In this document: positions 1 through 9,270 of the stretch, in pieces
Layout of the letters: the number at the start of each line of letters is the position of its first letter
How positions within the stretch are numbered: the stretch's first letter is position 1
Source: Armatimonadota bacterium
GTDB taxonomy: Bacteria > Armatimonadota > UBA5829
Reading direction: 5' to 3'
Assembly (NCBI GenBank): GCA_012522555.1
Contig: JAAYKG010000012.1
Span: 1-33,883 of the forward strand
Length of the DNA stretch: 33,883 nt
Notes under the pieces: model-generated
Told to the model about the DNA's origin: nothing
Seen by the model: only the letters and a program-made list of their open reading frames with translations
Database searches by the model: none
Position numbers and translations under genes: made by a program

Positions 1-62
1 CCCAAAGCCGGCCTCGTCACATGCTATAATATAATCATAACGCCAAATCCACAAACAGTCCT

Positions 63-1262
63 ATGTCTGAACCAAAATCGCCGACATTTGTGCAGGATAT
101 AAAACAATGGCCGCTGCTGACCCTGGGCATCATCGGGCTGAATATTGTCGTCTATCTCGCGATTTTTCGTGACATCACACCGGGTTATCCTGATATCTAC
201 CCCTCACGGCTATATGGGCTGGTTCCCGCGAACCTCCGAGTCGGCAAAATGCTGACATCCAACTTCGTCCACGTCAGCGTGGGGCATCTGATCGTAAATA
301 TGACTGTGCTCTACCTGTTCGGCAGAGGGGTCGAGCGGGCGATGGGCAAGCTGGAATTCGGGTTATTTTATATCGGCGCTTGTTTCGCGTCGTCGATAAC
401 TCATGCCGCGATGGTTCTGGCGGCGCTGCCGGTATATTATGCGGATCAGCCTGTTGTGGGGGCCTCCGGCGCGGTAGCGGGGGTGGTTGGGGTCTATGCG
501 GTGCGCTATCATCGCAAAGTGTTCAATCTTTTTGGCGCCTATATCCCTGCTTTGCTGGTAATCGCGGCCTGGCTTATCACGCAGCTTCTTCTCGCAATTG
601 TCGGCCTGTATCGCGATAATTTGTGGGGGATCGGGCTAAAACAAGTCAGCTATTGGAGCCATCTTGGCGGGTTTGGCTTCGGCCTGTTGGTCGCGCTTGC
701 GGGCAATATGGCGCTAAAAGGCGAACGTGAACACCTCATTGAAGAAGCAACAAGATTATATGACAACGGCAGCGTCCTCGAAGCGACCCAGCGCTATGAA
801 TCCTTGATCAAATGTGACCCGGACAATGCTTTTGCACACGCCGAGCTTGGCCGATTCTGGGCGATACTCGAAGAAGAGGATCAATCGCTGCCGTATTATC
901 AGATGGCTATAGAGCTATATTTATCGCAGGGCCGTGAGGCGCAAGCGCTGGCGTGCTCCGATGAAATGAGACGCTTCTGGCCAAAAGCAGTGGTTGCGAC
1001 CCCGACGCGATTCAGATTCGCATCTTATTTGGAGGAATCGGGATATACGAAGCGGGCGGTGCGGGCGCTGCGCAAACTCGCCGAGGATGAGCCGGATAGT
1101 ATCGAAGCGGAGATGGCGCTGCTCAAAATAGGGCAGCTTCAACTGAGCTACCACCACGACCCGGCCGCTGCGCTGGAGACGGCGGAAGGTTTTCTCGAGA
1201 AATATCCCGAAAGCGAATGGCGGCAGTTCGCCGAAGAGGTCATAGACAGGGCCAAAAGCTAA
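63..1262 (+). CDS. Rhomboid family intramembrane serine protease with C-terminal TPR-like region
   Basis: Multiple TM segments; HLIVN motif, catalytic GASG (VVGASGAVAG) and WSHLGGFGFG His motif; C-terminal helical repeats. Confidence 0.93.
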   Translation: MSEPKSPTFVQDIKQWPLLTLGIIGLNIVVYLAIFRDITPGYPDIYPSRLYGLVPANLRVGKMLTSNFVHVSVGHLIVNMTVLYLFGRGVERAMGKLEFGLFYIGACFASSITHAAMVLAALPVYYADQPVVGASGAVAGVVGVYAVRYHRKVFNLFGAYIPALLVIAAWLITQLLLAIVGLYRDNLWGIGLKQVSYWSHLGGFGFGLLVALAGNMALKGEREHLIEEATRLYDNGSVLEATQRYESLIKCDPDNAFAHAELGRFWAILEEEDQSLPYYQMAIELYLSQGREAQALACSDEMRRFWPKAVVATPTRFRFASYLEESGYTKRAVRALRKLAEDEPDSIEAEMALLKIGQLQLSYHHDPAAALETAEGFLEKYPESEWRQFAEEVIDRAKS

Positions 1263-2158
1263 TCCATCAAATGCCTCTGGAAGAATTCCAGCACTGTTTT
1301 TTTCAACTCGTCAAAAGAAGGCTCCGTTTTTGGTATTGGCCCAAAGCCATGGCCTCCTTTTTTTACCTCAACGAATGTCACATCCGCGCCAACCCTTTTG
1401 AGAGCGTTATAAAGCGCCTCGCCCTGACTCAACGGGACCAGTGGATCTGAATCTCCCTGCAAAATCAGCGTCGGCGGGTCGTCCTTTGAAACGAACTCAA
1501 CAGGGCTTGCCATTCGCGCTAGCCCCCGGTTCTCGCTCACCGGCCCACCCAAAAGCGCGCTTACCATCTCGACGACCTCGGGGATGAGGGTCTTCATAGC
1601 GGCATCGGAGAAATCCGTAGGGCCATATTTTACACACACCGCCTGCACCCGGCTCGAGTATTCGAGGTTGTCACCGTCACCATCGAGCCTTTTAATATCC
1701 GCAGTTGTTCCCAGCAGAGCGGCCAGATGTCCCCCCGCCGAGCCTCCCCAAACGCCGATCCGATCTGCATCGATGCCATACTTATCTGCGTTAGCGCGCA
1801 AGAATCGTATAGCGGCTTTGCAATCCTCAATCTGCGCGGGATATTTGGCTTCCTGACTCAGCCTATACTCGATGCTGCCGGTAACGAACCCGTGACCGTT
1901 AAGCCCCCATTCCTGGGTCAAATCGGCGTTTCGGTCACCCATAAACCAACCGCCGCCGTGAATCCATATAATAGCCGGAGATTTCTTCTCAGGTGCGCCG
2001 GCGGGCAAAGTGAGGTTCATGCGAAGTGTTCGGCTGCCTGCTTTGCAGAAAACAATATCTTTCAGTGTCGTGGATTCTTCAGTTGCCGCCGCGAATACCA
2101 CCGAAGCGCTGAAAACAAGCAAAATAGCTGCGATAACTAACATTACTGTTCTCTCCAT
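1259..2158 (-). CDS. Secreted alpha/beta hydrolase (BD-FAE/acetyl-esterase-like)
   Basis: N-terminal signal peptide; HGGGW oxyanion motif, GGSAGG nucleophile elbow, GDSDPLVP Asp, GGHGFG His. Confidence 0.9.
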   Translation of the reverse strand: MERTVMLVIAAILLVFSASVVFAAATEESTTLKDIVFCKAGSRTLRMNLTLPAGAPEKKSPAIIWIHGGGWFMGDRNADLTQEWGLNGHGFVTGSIEYRLSQEAKYPAQIEDCKAAIRFLRANADKYGIDADRIGVWGGSAGGHLAALLGTTADIKRLDGDGDNLEYSSRVQAVCVKYGPTDFSDAAMKTLIPEVVEMVSALLGGPVSENRGLARMASPVEFVSKDDPPTLILQGDSDPLVPLSQGEALYNALKRVGADVTFVEVKKGGHGFGPIPKTEPSFDELKKTVLEFFQRHLMD

Positions 2159-2185
2159 AATACCTCCGCAAGCGAAGATTTAACG

Positions 2186-3925
2186 TCATTTATCCTGCCG
2201 AACCCCGCATACTTTCCAGTCGCGACCGTGTTTACAAAGCGTAATGGTGGCAAATTTGTGCTGGTTGCCTCGGAAAACAAATTTCACCCGTACTATCGCT
2301 CGCCCATCCACAGGCATAGTCGGCAAATATACGGTATACCATAATGCATCGAGCTTTTCGTGATATTGAACATACAGCTTTGATGCCTCTGTTGATGCTT
2401 GCAGGCCGTTCCACCCGTCCGGGCCGTGGCGCAGCGCGTATTTCATCGCCTGGTCAGGTTTGCCTTGATATAATTGCTGCACCCATTGCCAGGCGACTCT
2501 GTCCGGCGGAACAGGCTGCGTATACCTCCAACCTATCCAGGCCAGCAGCGCCGCCAGGCCCAAGATCGACAACCCCACTACCATCTTGCGCTGCCACGCT
2601 TTTATACCACCGCCAACATCTCGTCCGCTGTTGCGGCCGCACATCCATGTGAATGCCATCACCGTTCCGGCCGACATCAATATCGCGCTCCACCAGAAAG
2701 GCACATTATAATTTACTACGCCCAGTCTGGGAAAACTCAACCGATCGTTGGAATACATTAAAGCGCCGAGCGCGGTTCCGACAATCGCAGCCAGGCCCTG
2801 CACCGCTCCCACAGCCCCGATCACCTCTCCGCGTCTGTTGGCAGAAGTCGCAGATGCGATAAGCGCCATCCACGCCGGAAACGCTACCGTGAACCCAAGC
2901 CCAATCACAATTCCAGCAAGCCCCGCAAGGACAATGCTTCGGAACATCGCCAGCACCCACAGCGCAATCGCGCTCCCGAAAAGGCCCCAGCATACCGCCA
3001 CGCACCTTCCATATTTGTCCCCAAGCCTACCCATCGGCACCGCGAATATCCCCATAGCCGCCGCCACCGGGGCCACCGCCAAACCAAACGCCGTCTCGCT
3101 GAGATCCAAATGCTGCACCGCATATAGTTTGACTACAGGCATCAACGTGCCGATCCCAAGGAATATCACGCTGGCCAGCACAACCATGTCCGGCACTTCC
3201 TTGAAACTTCGCAAAATCTTGGAGAGCTTGAATTCGGCCGGCTGCTCTTCGAGGGTAGTCAGCTCAATATGATCGTGGACCGGGCCGGGTTCCGCCCGCT
3301 CCCCTCCGATCTTTTTCGGCAGCAGCACAGCCATCACGACCACGCTGACGATCAACATCGCAGAAACAAGATAAAACGAGGCCAGGTAGGAGTGAAAAAC
3401 CTGATTCACCAGCCCGCCGAATAAAAACCCCAACGCGATGCCGCTCATATACGTCACATTGAGCATACTCATCGCCGCGCTGTGATGTTCCTCCTCGACG
3501 ACATCCCCCACAGCCGCAAACGCATTTATCCATAACGCCCCGCTGCCGAGGCCGTCGATAGCCTTCAAAATCAGCAGCCCATATATCGCCCACGGGCCTT
3601 GCAGCTTGATCGTGAGATATGCCGTGACCGCCGTCACCAGCGGCCCCGCGATCAGCAGTGGCTTTCTGCCGATTCTATCCCCTAAAGCGCCGAACCACGG
3701 CCTGGAAAGCGCTTCAGTAAGCAGAAAAGTGCTTATTACAATTCCAAGCGCCGCCTGTTCTTTGAGGACAAACGAAACATACATCGGCAGCGCGGATAAA
3801 TTGAGGATGGCATAGGCAAGCTCCGCCAGCAGCGCAGCAACCCCGAGGCTGAGCAAAGATCGATATTTGCGCAAAAATCCGGTTATAACAGACACGCTGC
3901 AGGTCAAACTTGCCTCACAAAACAC
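2186..3925 (-). CDS. MFS transporter with extra C-terminal soluble domain
   Basis: About 12 hydrophobic TM segments, GDRIGRKP loop motif (RxGRK), second GRLGDKYGR motif; about 110 aa soluble C-terminus after the last TM. Confidence 0.88.
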   Translation of the reverse strand: MFCEASLTCSVSVITGFLRKYRSLLSLGVAALLAELAYAILNLSALPMYVSFVLKEQAALGIVISTFLLTEALSRPWFGALGDRIGRKPLLIAGPLVTAVTAYLTIKLQGPWAIYGLLILKAIDGLGSGALWINAFAAVGDVVEEEHHSAAMSMLNVTYMSGIALGFLFGGLVNQVFHSYLASFYLVSAMLIVSVVVMAVLLPKKIGGERAEPGPVHDHIELTTLEEQPAEFKLSKILRSFKEVPDMVVLASVIFLGIGTLMPVVKLYAVQHLDLSETAFGLAVAPVAAAMGIFAVPMGRLGDKYGRCVAVCWGLFGSAIALWVLAMFRSIVLAGLAGIVIGLGFTVAFPAWMALIASATSANRRGEVIGAVGAVQGLAAIVGTALGALMYSNDRLSFPRLGVVNYNVPFWWSAILMSAGTVMAFTWMCGRNSGRDVGGGIKAWQRKMVVGLSILGLAALLAWIGWRYTQPVPPDRVAWQWVQQLYQGKPDQAMKYALRHGPDGWNGLQASTEASKLYVQYHEKLDALWYTVYLPTMPVDGRAIVRVKFVFRGNQHKFATITLCKHGRDWKVCGVRQDK

Positions 3926-4007
3926 GAAAAAGAGCGAAGTCAGGCTCAGATCTGATCTGTCTCGACCAGCACATCAATCGAAATTCGCCTGCTTCGCCCC
4001 TATATAA

Positions 4008-5048
4008 TTAGTCGATTGCGACTTCCTTGCCGGCGTCGCTGGATCGATAGATTCCGTCGATGATCTTGATTACATTCAGCGCCTGCTCTCCGGTGACAGG
4101 AACTTCGGTGTCATCTCGGATAGCATCATAAAACGCCCGAATCTCGCTCTCATAGATATTTGGCTGCTTTAACCCCGAAGGCGTGGTATCGGTAAGCGTA
4201 CCGTGCTTTTCTCCGTAGATCTCCAACGGGCCGGTCTGCGCTCCACCTTTGTCGCCAATAAACGTGGTGGTGAACTTGTCCTCTTTGATATTAGCGGCAA
4301 AGCTCGACTCAATGACCAGGCTTGCGCCGTTGTCGAGTCTAACGAACCCCGCAGCATAATCCTCGACGGTGTAGTTCTCCCAATCCCACTGGCCGAGATT
4401 GCCAACGTGCCCCGGCTCCTTACCAATATTGGTATAAGTCTTTCCGGATGCCGCGATCGGTTTGGGGTTGCCGAGCAAATACATCGTAAAGTCCAGGATA
4501 TGCACTCCGATGTCGATCAATGGGCCTCCGCCCTGCTTCTCCTTGTTGATAAACACGCCCCATCCGGGGATTCCCCTGCGGCGCATCGCCCACACGCGAG
4601 CCATGAAAATATCCCCAAGCTCTCCGGCATCAATAAATCGCTTAAGAGCCACCACGTCCTGGTTCCATCGCCAGCATTGGGCTACCATGAACTTCTTGCC
4701 GGATTTTTCCGCGGCATCGCACATCGCTTTGCCTTCGGCGGGGTTTCGACCGATCGGCTTCTCGCAGATTACATGCTTTCCAGCTTTAAGCGCACTGATC
4801 GTGGGATCCATGTGAACATCGTTCGGCGTGCAGATATGCACCGCGTCAATCTCAGGCATTTCGAGGAGCTTGTTATAGTCCTCGAACTGGTTCTTCACGT
4901 TCCAGCGCTCTCCCGCCGCTTTCAAAACATCACCATTGATGTCGCAGATCGCCATTATGTTCACGTCCTGCTGTTTTTCCAACGCCGGAAAGTGTGCTCC
5001 ATTGGCGATTCCACCAGTCCCAATAATACCAACATTAAAAATCTTCAA
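4008..5048 (-). CDS. Gfo/Idh/MocA family NAD(P)-dependent oxidoreductase
   Basis: N-terminal GIIGTGGIA Rossmann motif, CEKPIGRN (EKP motif), GGGPLIDIGVHILD. Confidence 0.95.
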   Translation of the reverse strand: MKIFNVGIIGTGGIANGAHFPALEKQQDVNIMAICDINGDVLKAAGERWNVKNQFEDYNKLLEMPEIDAVHICTPNDVHMDPTISALKAGKHVICEKPIGRNPAEGKAMCDAAEKSGKKFMVAQCWRWNQDVVALKRFIDAGELGDIFMARVWAMRRRGIPGWGVFINKEKQGGGPLIDIGVHILDFTMYLLGNPKPIAASGKTYTNIGKEPGHVGNLGQWDWENYTVEDYAAGFVRLDNGASLVIESSFAANIKEDKFTTTFIGDKGGAQTGPLEIYGEKHGTLTDTTPSGLKQPNIYESEIRAFYDAIRDDTEVPVTGEQALNVIKIIDGIYRSSDAGKEVAID

Positions 5049-5070
5049 GTTTATTGCCCCTTTCTGAACG

Positions 5071-6528
5071 CTATCCCTTCACCACCCCAAGCGGCCGCAT
5101 TTTGGCGACCAATCTCGAAATATTGGCTCCGGCGCAAGCTTCCACAACCTCGGCCGCATCTTTATACGCATACGAAGCCTCCTCAGACAGCGTATCGCGT
5201 CCCTTCGCCCTTACTACAATTCCCCGTCGAGCCAATTCTTCCTGCACATCTTTGCCCTTCATTCGCTTGATTGCCGCACTTCGGCTCAACAACCGACCCG
5301 CCCCATGGCACGTCGAGCCCCAAGTCTGCTCCATAGCCGCCGATGTGCCCGCGAGTAAAAACGAATACCTGGCCATATCCCCCGGCACCATTACAGGCTG
5401 CCCCACCGAACGATATCGCTCGGGAATATCCGGATGCCCCGGCGCAAATGCGCGTGTGGCCCCCTTTCTATGCACGCAAAGCTTCGTCAGCTTTCCAGCC
5501 ACAGTATGACGCTCTATTTTGGCTATATTGTGAGCGATATCATAAACCTGCCGCAAGCCGAGCTTGTGCGCGCCGACCCCCATTATCCTCTCGAAGCTCT
5601 CTCTCACCCAATGCGCTATAGCCTGCCTGTTTGCCCAGGCGAAGTTCGCCGCGCATGCCATCGCTCCCAAATATTGCTGCCCCTCAACAGATGTGATCGG
5701 AGCGCAAGCGAGCTGGCGATCCGGCAGATCTATTTTATACTTGGCAACCGCATTTTGCATCACCCGCAGGCTGTCCTCGCACACCTGGTGGCCGAACCCT
5801 CGGCTGCCGGTGTGGATCATAACAGTGATCTGGCCTTTACCAGTGATTCCAAATACCTCCGCGGTCTGTTGGTCATATATCTCGTCAACTACTTGAATTT
5901 CTAGGAAATGATTGCCCGACCCCAGCGTTCCGAGCTGCGGCCGGCCGCGTTTAATCGCTTCGGCGGATACACCCTCGGGGTCGGCATTGTCCATGCAGCC
6001 GTCTTGTTCACACACCTCCAGGTCTTCCGCCCAGCCCAATCCCCGCTCAATCATCCATTTTGCGCCCTTGCGCATCACTTGTTTAAGCTCTAGCTCATCG
6101 ACGCGCACATTTCCTACCCCGCCGACTCCTACAGGGATGTTTAGATAAAACTGATCGGCGATATCCCGCACTTTTCCCTTTATATCATCAATAGTGAGGT
6201 CACTGCGCAGCAATCGAACTCCGCAGTTAATATCATAACCGACCCCTCCTGGAGACACGACCCCATCATCATAGGCCATCGCAGCTACCCCACCTATCGG
6301 AAACCCGTATCCCAAGTGAATATCGGGCATTGCCATCGATTGTCCCACTATTCCAGGCAAAAATGCTACGTTGGCCACTTGTTCCGGCGCTTTGTCGCTG
6401 CGAATATCATTCAACATTTCCTGGGTGGCGTAAATGATGCCGTCGGTGCGCATACCCGGTTTATAAGACTCAGGTATTCTCCACCGAAAATCGTCTATTT
6501 TTTCTAAAGGGCCAGACCACTCAGCCAT
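5071..6528 (-). CDS. rtcB: RNA-splicing ligase RtcB
   Basis: MPDIHLGYGFPIGGVAA, GVGYDINCGVRLL, GSGNHFLEIQ, HTGSRGFGHQV, HRKGATRAF, GTCHGAGR-like (STCHGAGRLLSRS). Confidence 0.97.
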   Translation of the reverse strand: MAEWSGPLEKIDDFRWRIPESYKPGMRTDGIIYATQEMLNDIRSDKAPEQVANVAFLPGIVGQSMAMPDIHLGYGFPIGGVAAMAYDDGVVSPGGVGYDINCGVRLLRSDLTIDDIKGKVRDIADQFYLNIPVGVGGVGNVRVDELELKQVMRKGAKWMIERGLGWAEDLEVCEQDGCMDNADPEGVSAEAIKRGRPQLGTLGSGNHFLEIQVVDEIYDQQTAEVFGITGKGQITVMIHTGSRGFGHQVCEDSLRVMQNAVAKYKIDLPDRQLACAPITSVEGQQYLGAMACAANFAWANRQAIAHWVRESFERIMGVGAHKLGLRQVYDIAHNIAKIERHTVAGKLTKLCVHRKGATRAFAPGHPDIPERYRSVGQPVMVPGDMARYSFLLAGTSAAMEQTWGSTCHGAGRLLSRSAAIKRMKGKDVQEELARRGIVVRAKGRDTLSEEASYAYKDAAEVVEACAGANISRLVAKMRPLGVVKG

Positions 6529-6573
6529 GGCGATCCTCCTTATCTGTGTTGGGCGAGGTTAATATACCCGCAC

Positions 6574-7149
6574 CTATCGCAGAGTCCGGCAACTGTCGCA
6601 GATTTCGTGCTCATCCGCGTGCAATTCGCCACATTTGAGACACTGTTTATAGCCCTCCCGGCGTTTCTCCGCGTTCAATCGCTTGCTCGCCAAAACTGCC
6701 TGCCTGATCTTTACTGCCAACCCTTCCGATTGGCAGGCGGATGCAATCGCGTCCGCAGTTTGTATTTCAGATTCCTCGAGTTCGATAGGCTCGGCCTTAA
6801 CACGCTCCGAAAGCTCTTTGTCGGGTTCAGCTTTGCGAAAGCCGCGCGCCTTGAATCGAATATCTTTGACAACAGCCTTGCCGACCGCTGCATTGAGCCT
6901 GTTGATGATGTCGGGCTTATGCAGCGTCAATTCGCTGGACCACATGCTGTTTTTGCAGGCTACAAACAACGCACCCTCTCGGACTTCCTCCGCTCGGCTC
7001 GAGGCTGCTATATGCGGGCCAACTACATTGGCCCATTTTTCCACAACACTTTGCTCCAGCAATCGCTCCTCGACTCCCAACGCCTGCAGGGTGTTTTTTA
7101 ATAACCCTCCAACATGCGATGCCCGGCCTCTTTTGAACGAGCGTTTCAT
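6574..7149 (-). CDS. DciA-like DUF721 protein with C-terminal zinc-ribbon-like CxxC...CxxC
   Basis: DUF721 core (VEKWANVVGPHIAASSRAEEVREGALFVACKNSMWSSELTLHKPDIINRLN); C-terminal CLKCGELHADEHEICDSC; adjacent to recF. Confidence 0.85.
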   Translation of the reverse strand: MKRSFKRGRASHVGGLLKNTLQALGVEERLLEQSVVEKWANVVGPHIAASSRAEEVREGALFVACKNSMWSSELTLHKPDIINRLNAAVGKAVVKDIRFKARGFRKAEPDKELSERVKAEPIELEESEIQTADAIASACQSEGLAVKIRQAVLASKRLNAEKRREGYKQCLKCGELHADEHEICDSCRTLR

Positions 7150-8261
7150 ATCCGCCTCACCTGCGCTGCCTCCACCTCGAAAATCGCAGCCCGTTCAAGG
7201 GCTTCCGGGCTTAAATCGGAGAGATGTGTCGTGGTTATCAGGGTCTGACAATTGGTTGCGAACTCCATAATTCTCTTGCGCCGCATCTCATCAAGCTCCG
7301 CCATAACATCGTCGAGCAGCACCACCGGGTTTTCTTTTTTTGCTTCCGCAACAAGCGATATCTCGGCCAGTTTGATCGCAATCGCGGCTGTCCTCTGCTG
7401 GCCCTGAGAAGCGAATTCTCGCGCCGCCAGGCCGTTGATATTTATAGCTATATCATCTCTGTGTGGCCCGGAATGCGTCGTCGCACGGCTCATATCGATC
7501 TCTCTTTTCGCTGCCAGCGTCTTCAAATGGATCCGGGCTATCTCACCTTCCGCCATATCCGTTTCAATCTTCAGATTGGGTTTGTATGTCACCTGCAGCT
7601 CCTCAAGCCCACCAGTCAATTCGGAGTATAATCCCACCGATGATTCGGCTAGAGCAGCGACATATTCGCTCCGCCTCTTCGTTACCGACGCGCCATACGC
7701 CGCCAGTTGGGCATCCCATGCGTCCAGCCCGGCGAAAGAAGCGCGTTCCATCTTTATTTCCCTGAGCAGATTGTTCCTTTGGTCAAGGACCCTCTTATAA
7801 CGACCCAGCGAATAAACATACTGAGGGCTGATCTGAGATATCTCCAGGTTCATAAACCTGCGCCGTTTGGATGGCTCCCCACGCACCATCTCTATATCCG
7901 AATCACTGAATATCACCGCGTTAAGCTGGCCGACGATATCAGCGATCCTCTTGGGTTTCACGGTATTTATCTTCACCGTCTTTTTTTGGGTCCGGCTGAT
8001 ATCGATTCCAATTATCACATCGTTTCTGTTGGATCGCGTGATATCAGCCGATACCTGTAAAGCGTCTTCCCCAAGCTTGATCATTTCCACATCCCGAGAC
8101 GTTCTGTGCGATTTACTCGTAGCCAAAAGATAGATAGCCTCGAGTATTCCGCTTTTCCCCTGAGCATTTCGGCCGTCAAGCACATTCAGCCCTTCGGAAG
8201 GCTCAAAAGACAACGACTCATAATTCCGAAATTTACTCAGACTCAGCGATGATATATACAT
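7146..8261 (-). CDS. recF: DNA replication/repair protein RecF
   Basis: MYISSLSLSKFRNYESLSFEPSEGLNVLDGRNAQGKSGILEAIYLL Walker A; SQGQQRT signature; VVLLDDVMAELD Walker B. Confidence 0.96.
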   Translation of the reverse strand: MYISSLSLSKFRNYESLSFEPSEGLNVLDGRNAQGKSGILEAIYLLATSKSHRTSRDVEMIKLGEDALQVSADITRSNRNDVIIGIDISRTQKKTVKINTVKPKRIADIVGQLNAVIFSDSDIEMVRGEPSKRRRFMNLEISQISPQYVYSLGRYKRVLDQRNNLLREIKMERASFAGLDAWDAQLAAYGASVTKRRSEYVAALAESSVGLYSELTGGLEELQVTYKPNLKIETDMAEGEIARIHLKTLAAKREIDMSRATTHSGPHRDDIAININGLAAREFASQGQQRTAAIAIKLAEISLVAEAKKENPVVLLDDVMAELDEMRRKRIMEFATNCQTLITTTHLSDLSPEALERAAIFEVEAAQVRRI

Positions 8262-8466
8262 TCTTATTATTATATATAATATAGTAATAGTAGTAATTAC
8301 GGGTGTGGATGCTGTGGATATCGGGTATATCCTATCTTACGTTGAGCGTGAAACAGATTGTGGATACTGCTGGGCAAAGATAAGACGCGTCCTGGAGTCG
8401 AAGTGGAAAAAGGCCGGGTTACCAACAGCCGACTAATCCACAACGCACGTCCAACGATATTCCACA
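8251..8466. other. Candidate chromosomal replication origin (AT-rich tract + DnaA-trio-like repeats + DnaA-box-like 9-mers)
   Basis: AT-rich 8251-8300; TAG TAA TAG TAG TAA at 8282-8296; TTACGGG spacer; tandem TGTGGATGC (8304-8312) and TGTGGATAT (8313-8321); TGTGGATAC (8359-8367); TAATCCACA (8434-8442); TATTCCACA (8458-8466); next to recF. Confidence 0.6.
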
Positions 8467-8484
8467 GCTTGTTCAATAATCTCA

Positions 8485-9270
8485 TCAACAGCTTTTGCTC
8501 AACGCCGCATCGTAGATCAATTTCGATATTCTGCCGATCGTCACTTGAGCTTCTCCGATTGATTTTGCACCCTGGGTAAATACCGCGATTGAATAACAAA
8601 AATCCGGGGTCGTGACAAGGCCGCAGTCGTTGACCGCATCGTTCACTTGTCCGGTTTTGTTGGCCAAAATCCCCTCGGGGAGCAGCAAACCCAGGTTTGC
8701 AGTAAATTGCTGCGCGCCCATCGTCGAAAGCAGCATTTCGTCCCACTTTTTACCCAACAACTCACGGCGCGCGGCTCTCGCCAGCATATCCGCAGCCTCG
8801 CTTGCAACAATATAATTATCCCGCCCGGCAGCGATAGCCTCCCAGTCGTACATCTTACGCTGTAATCGAGTTTTCGCGTATCCAAGCGACCGTAGAGTGT
8901 TGTTCACATTATCCATACCCACGCGATCGACCATAATGTTTGTGGCGGTGTTGTCGCTGACGATTATCATCAGGGTCAACAGATCCCGCACAGACACTTC
9001 AATGCCGTCGTGCAGATGCGAAAGCACCCCGGAACCATCGCACCGAAGCTGCGGGGTAACCGCACAAATCTCGTCCAGAGATAGCACGCCATCTCGAACC
9101 TGTCTCAGCGCCTCGATGAAAATCGGAACCTTGATAGTGCTTGCCGCGACCACTTCCATATCTTCGTTCAAAGACAAATCCACAGCCCCGCGAATATTAC
9201 GGACGCACAGCGACAGCTTTCCCCTGAGGTCGTGCGCTAAGGACTCGATTTCATTCACGATTAGCCGCAT
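8485..9270 (-). CDS. Class A beta-lactamase-like serine hydrolase
   Basis: STIK (SxxK), SDN, KTG motifs in class A order. Confidence 0.85.
   Translation of the reverse strand: MRLIVNEIESLAHDLRGKLSLCVRNIRGAVDLSLNEDMEVVAASTIKVPIFIEALRQVRDGVLSLDEICAVTPQLRCDGSGVLSHLHDGIEVSVRDLLTLMIIVSDNTATNIMVDRVGMDNVNNTLRSLGYAKTRLQRKMYDWEAIAAGRDNYIVASEAADMLARAARRELLGKKWDEMLLSTMGAQQFTANLGLLLPEGILANKTGQVNDAVNDCGLVTTPDFCYSIAVFTQGAKSIGEAQVTIGRISKLIYDAALSKSC

Noticed and set aside
4203-5270. 355-aa ORF on + strand
   Set aside because: Antisense to the clear Gfo/Idh/MocA CDS; codon-bias shadow, no recognisable motifs.
8297-8746. 149-aa minus-strand ORF
   Set aside because: Overlaps the beta-lactamase-like CDS in another frame and the putative origin; no coherent motif.
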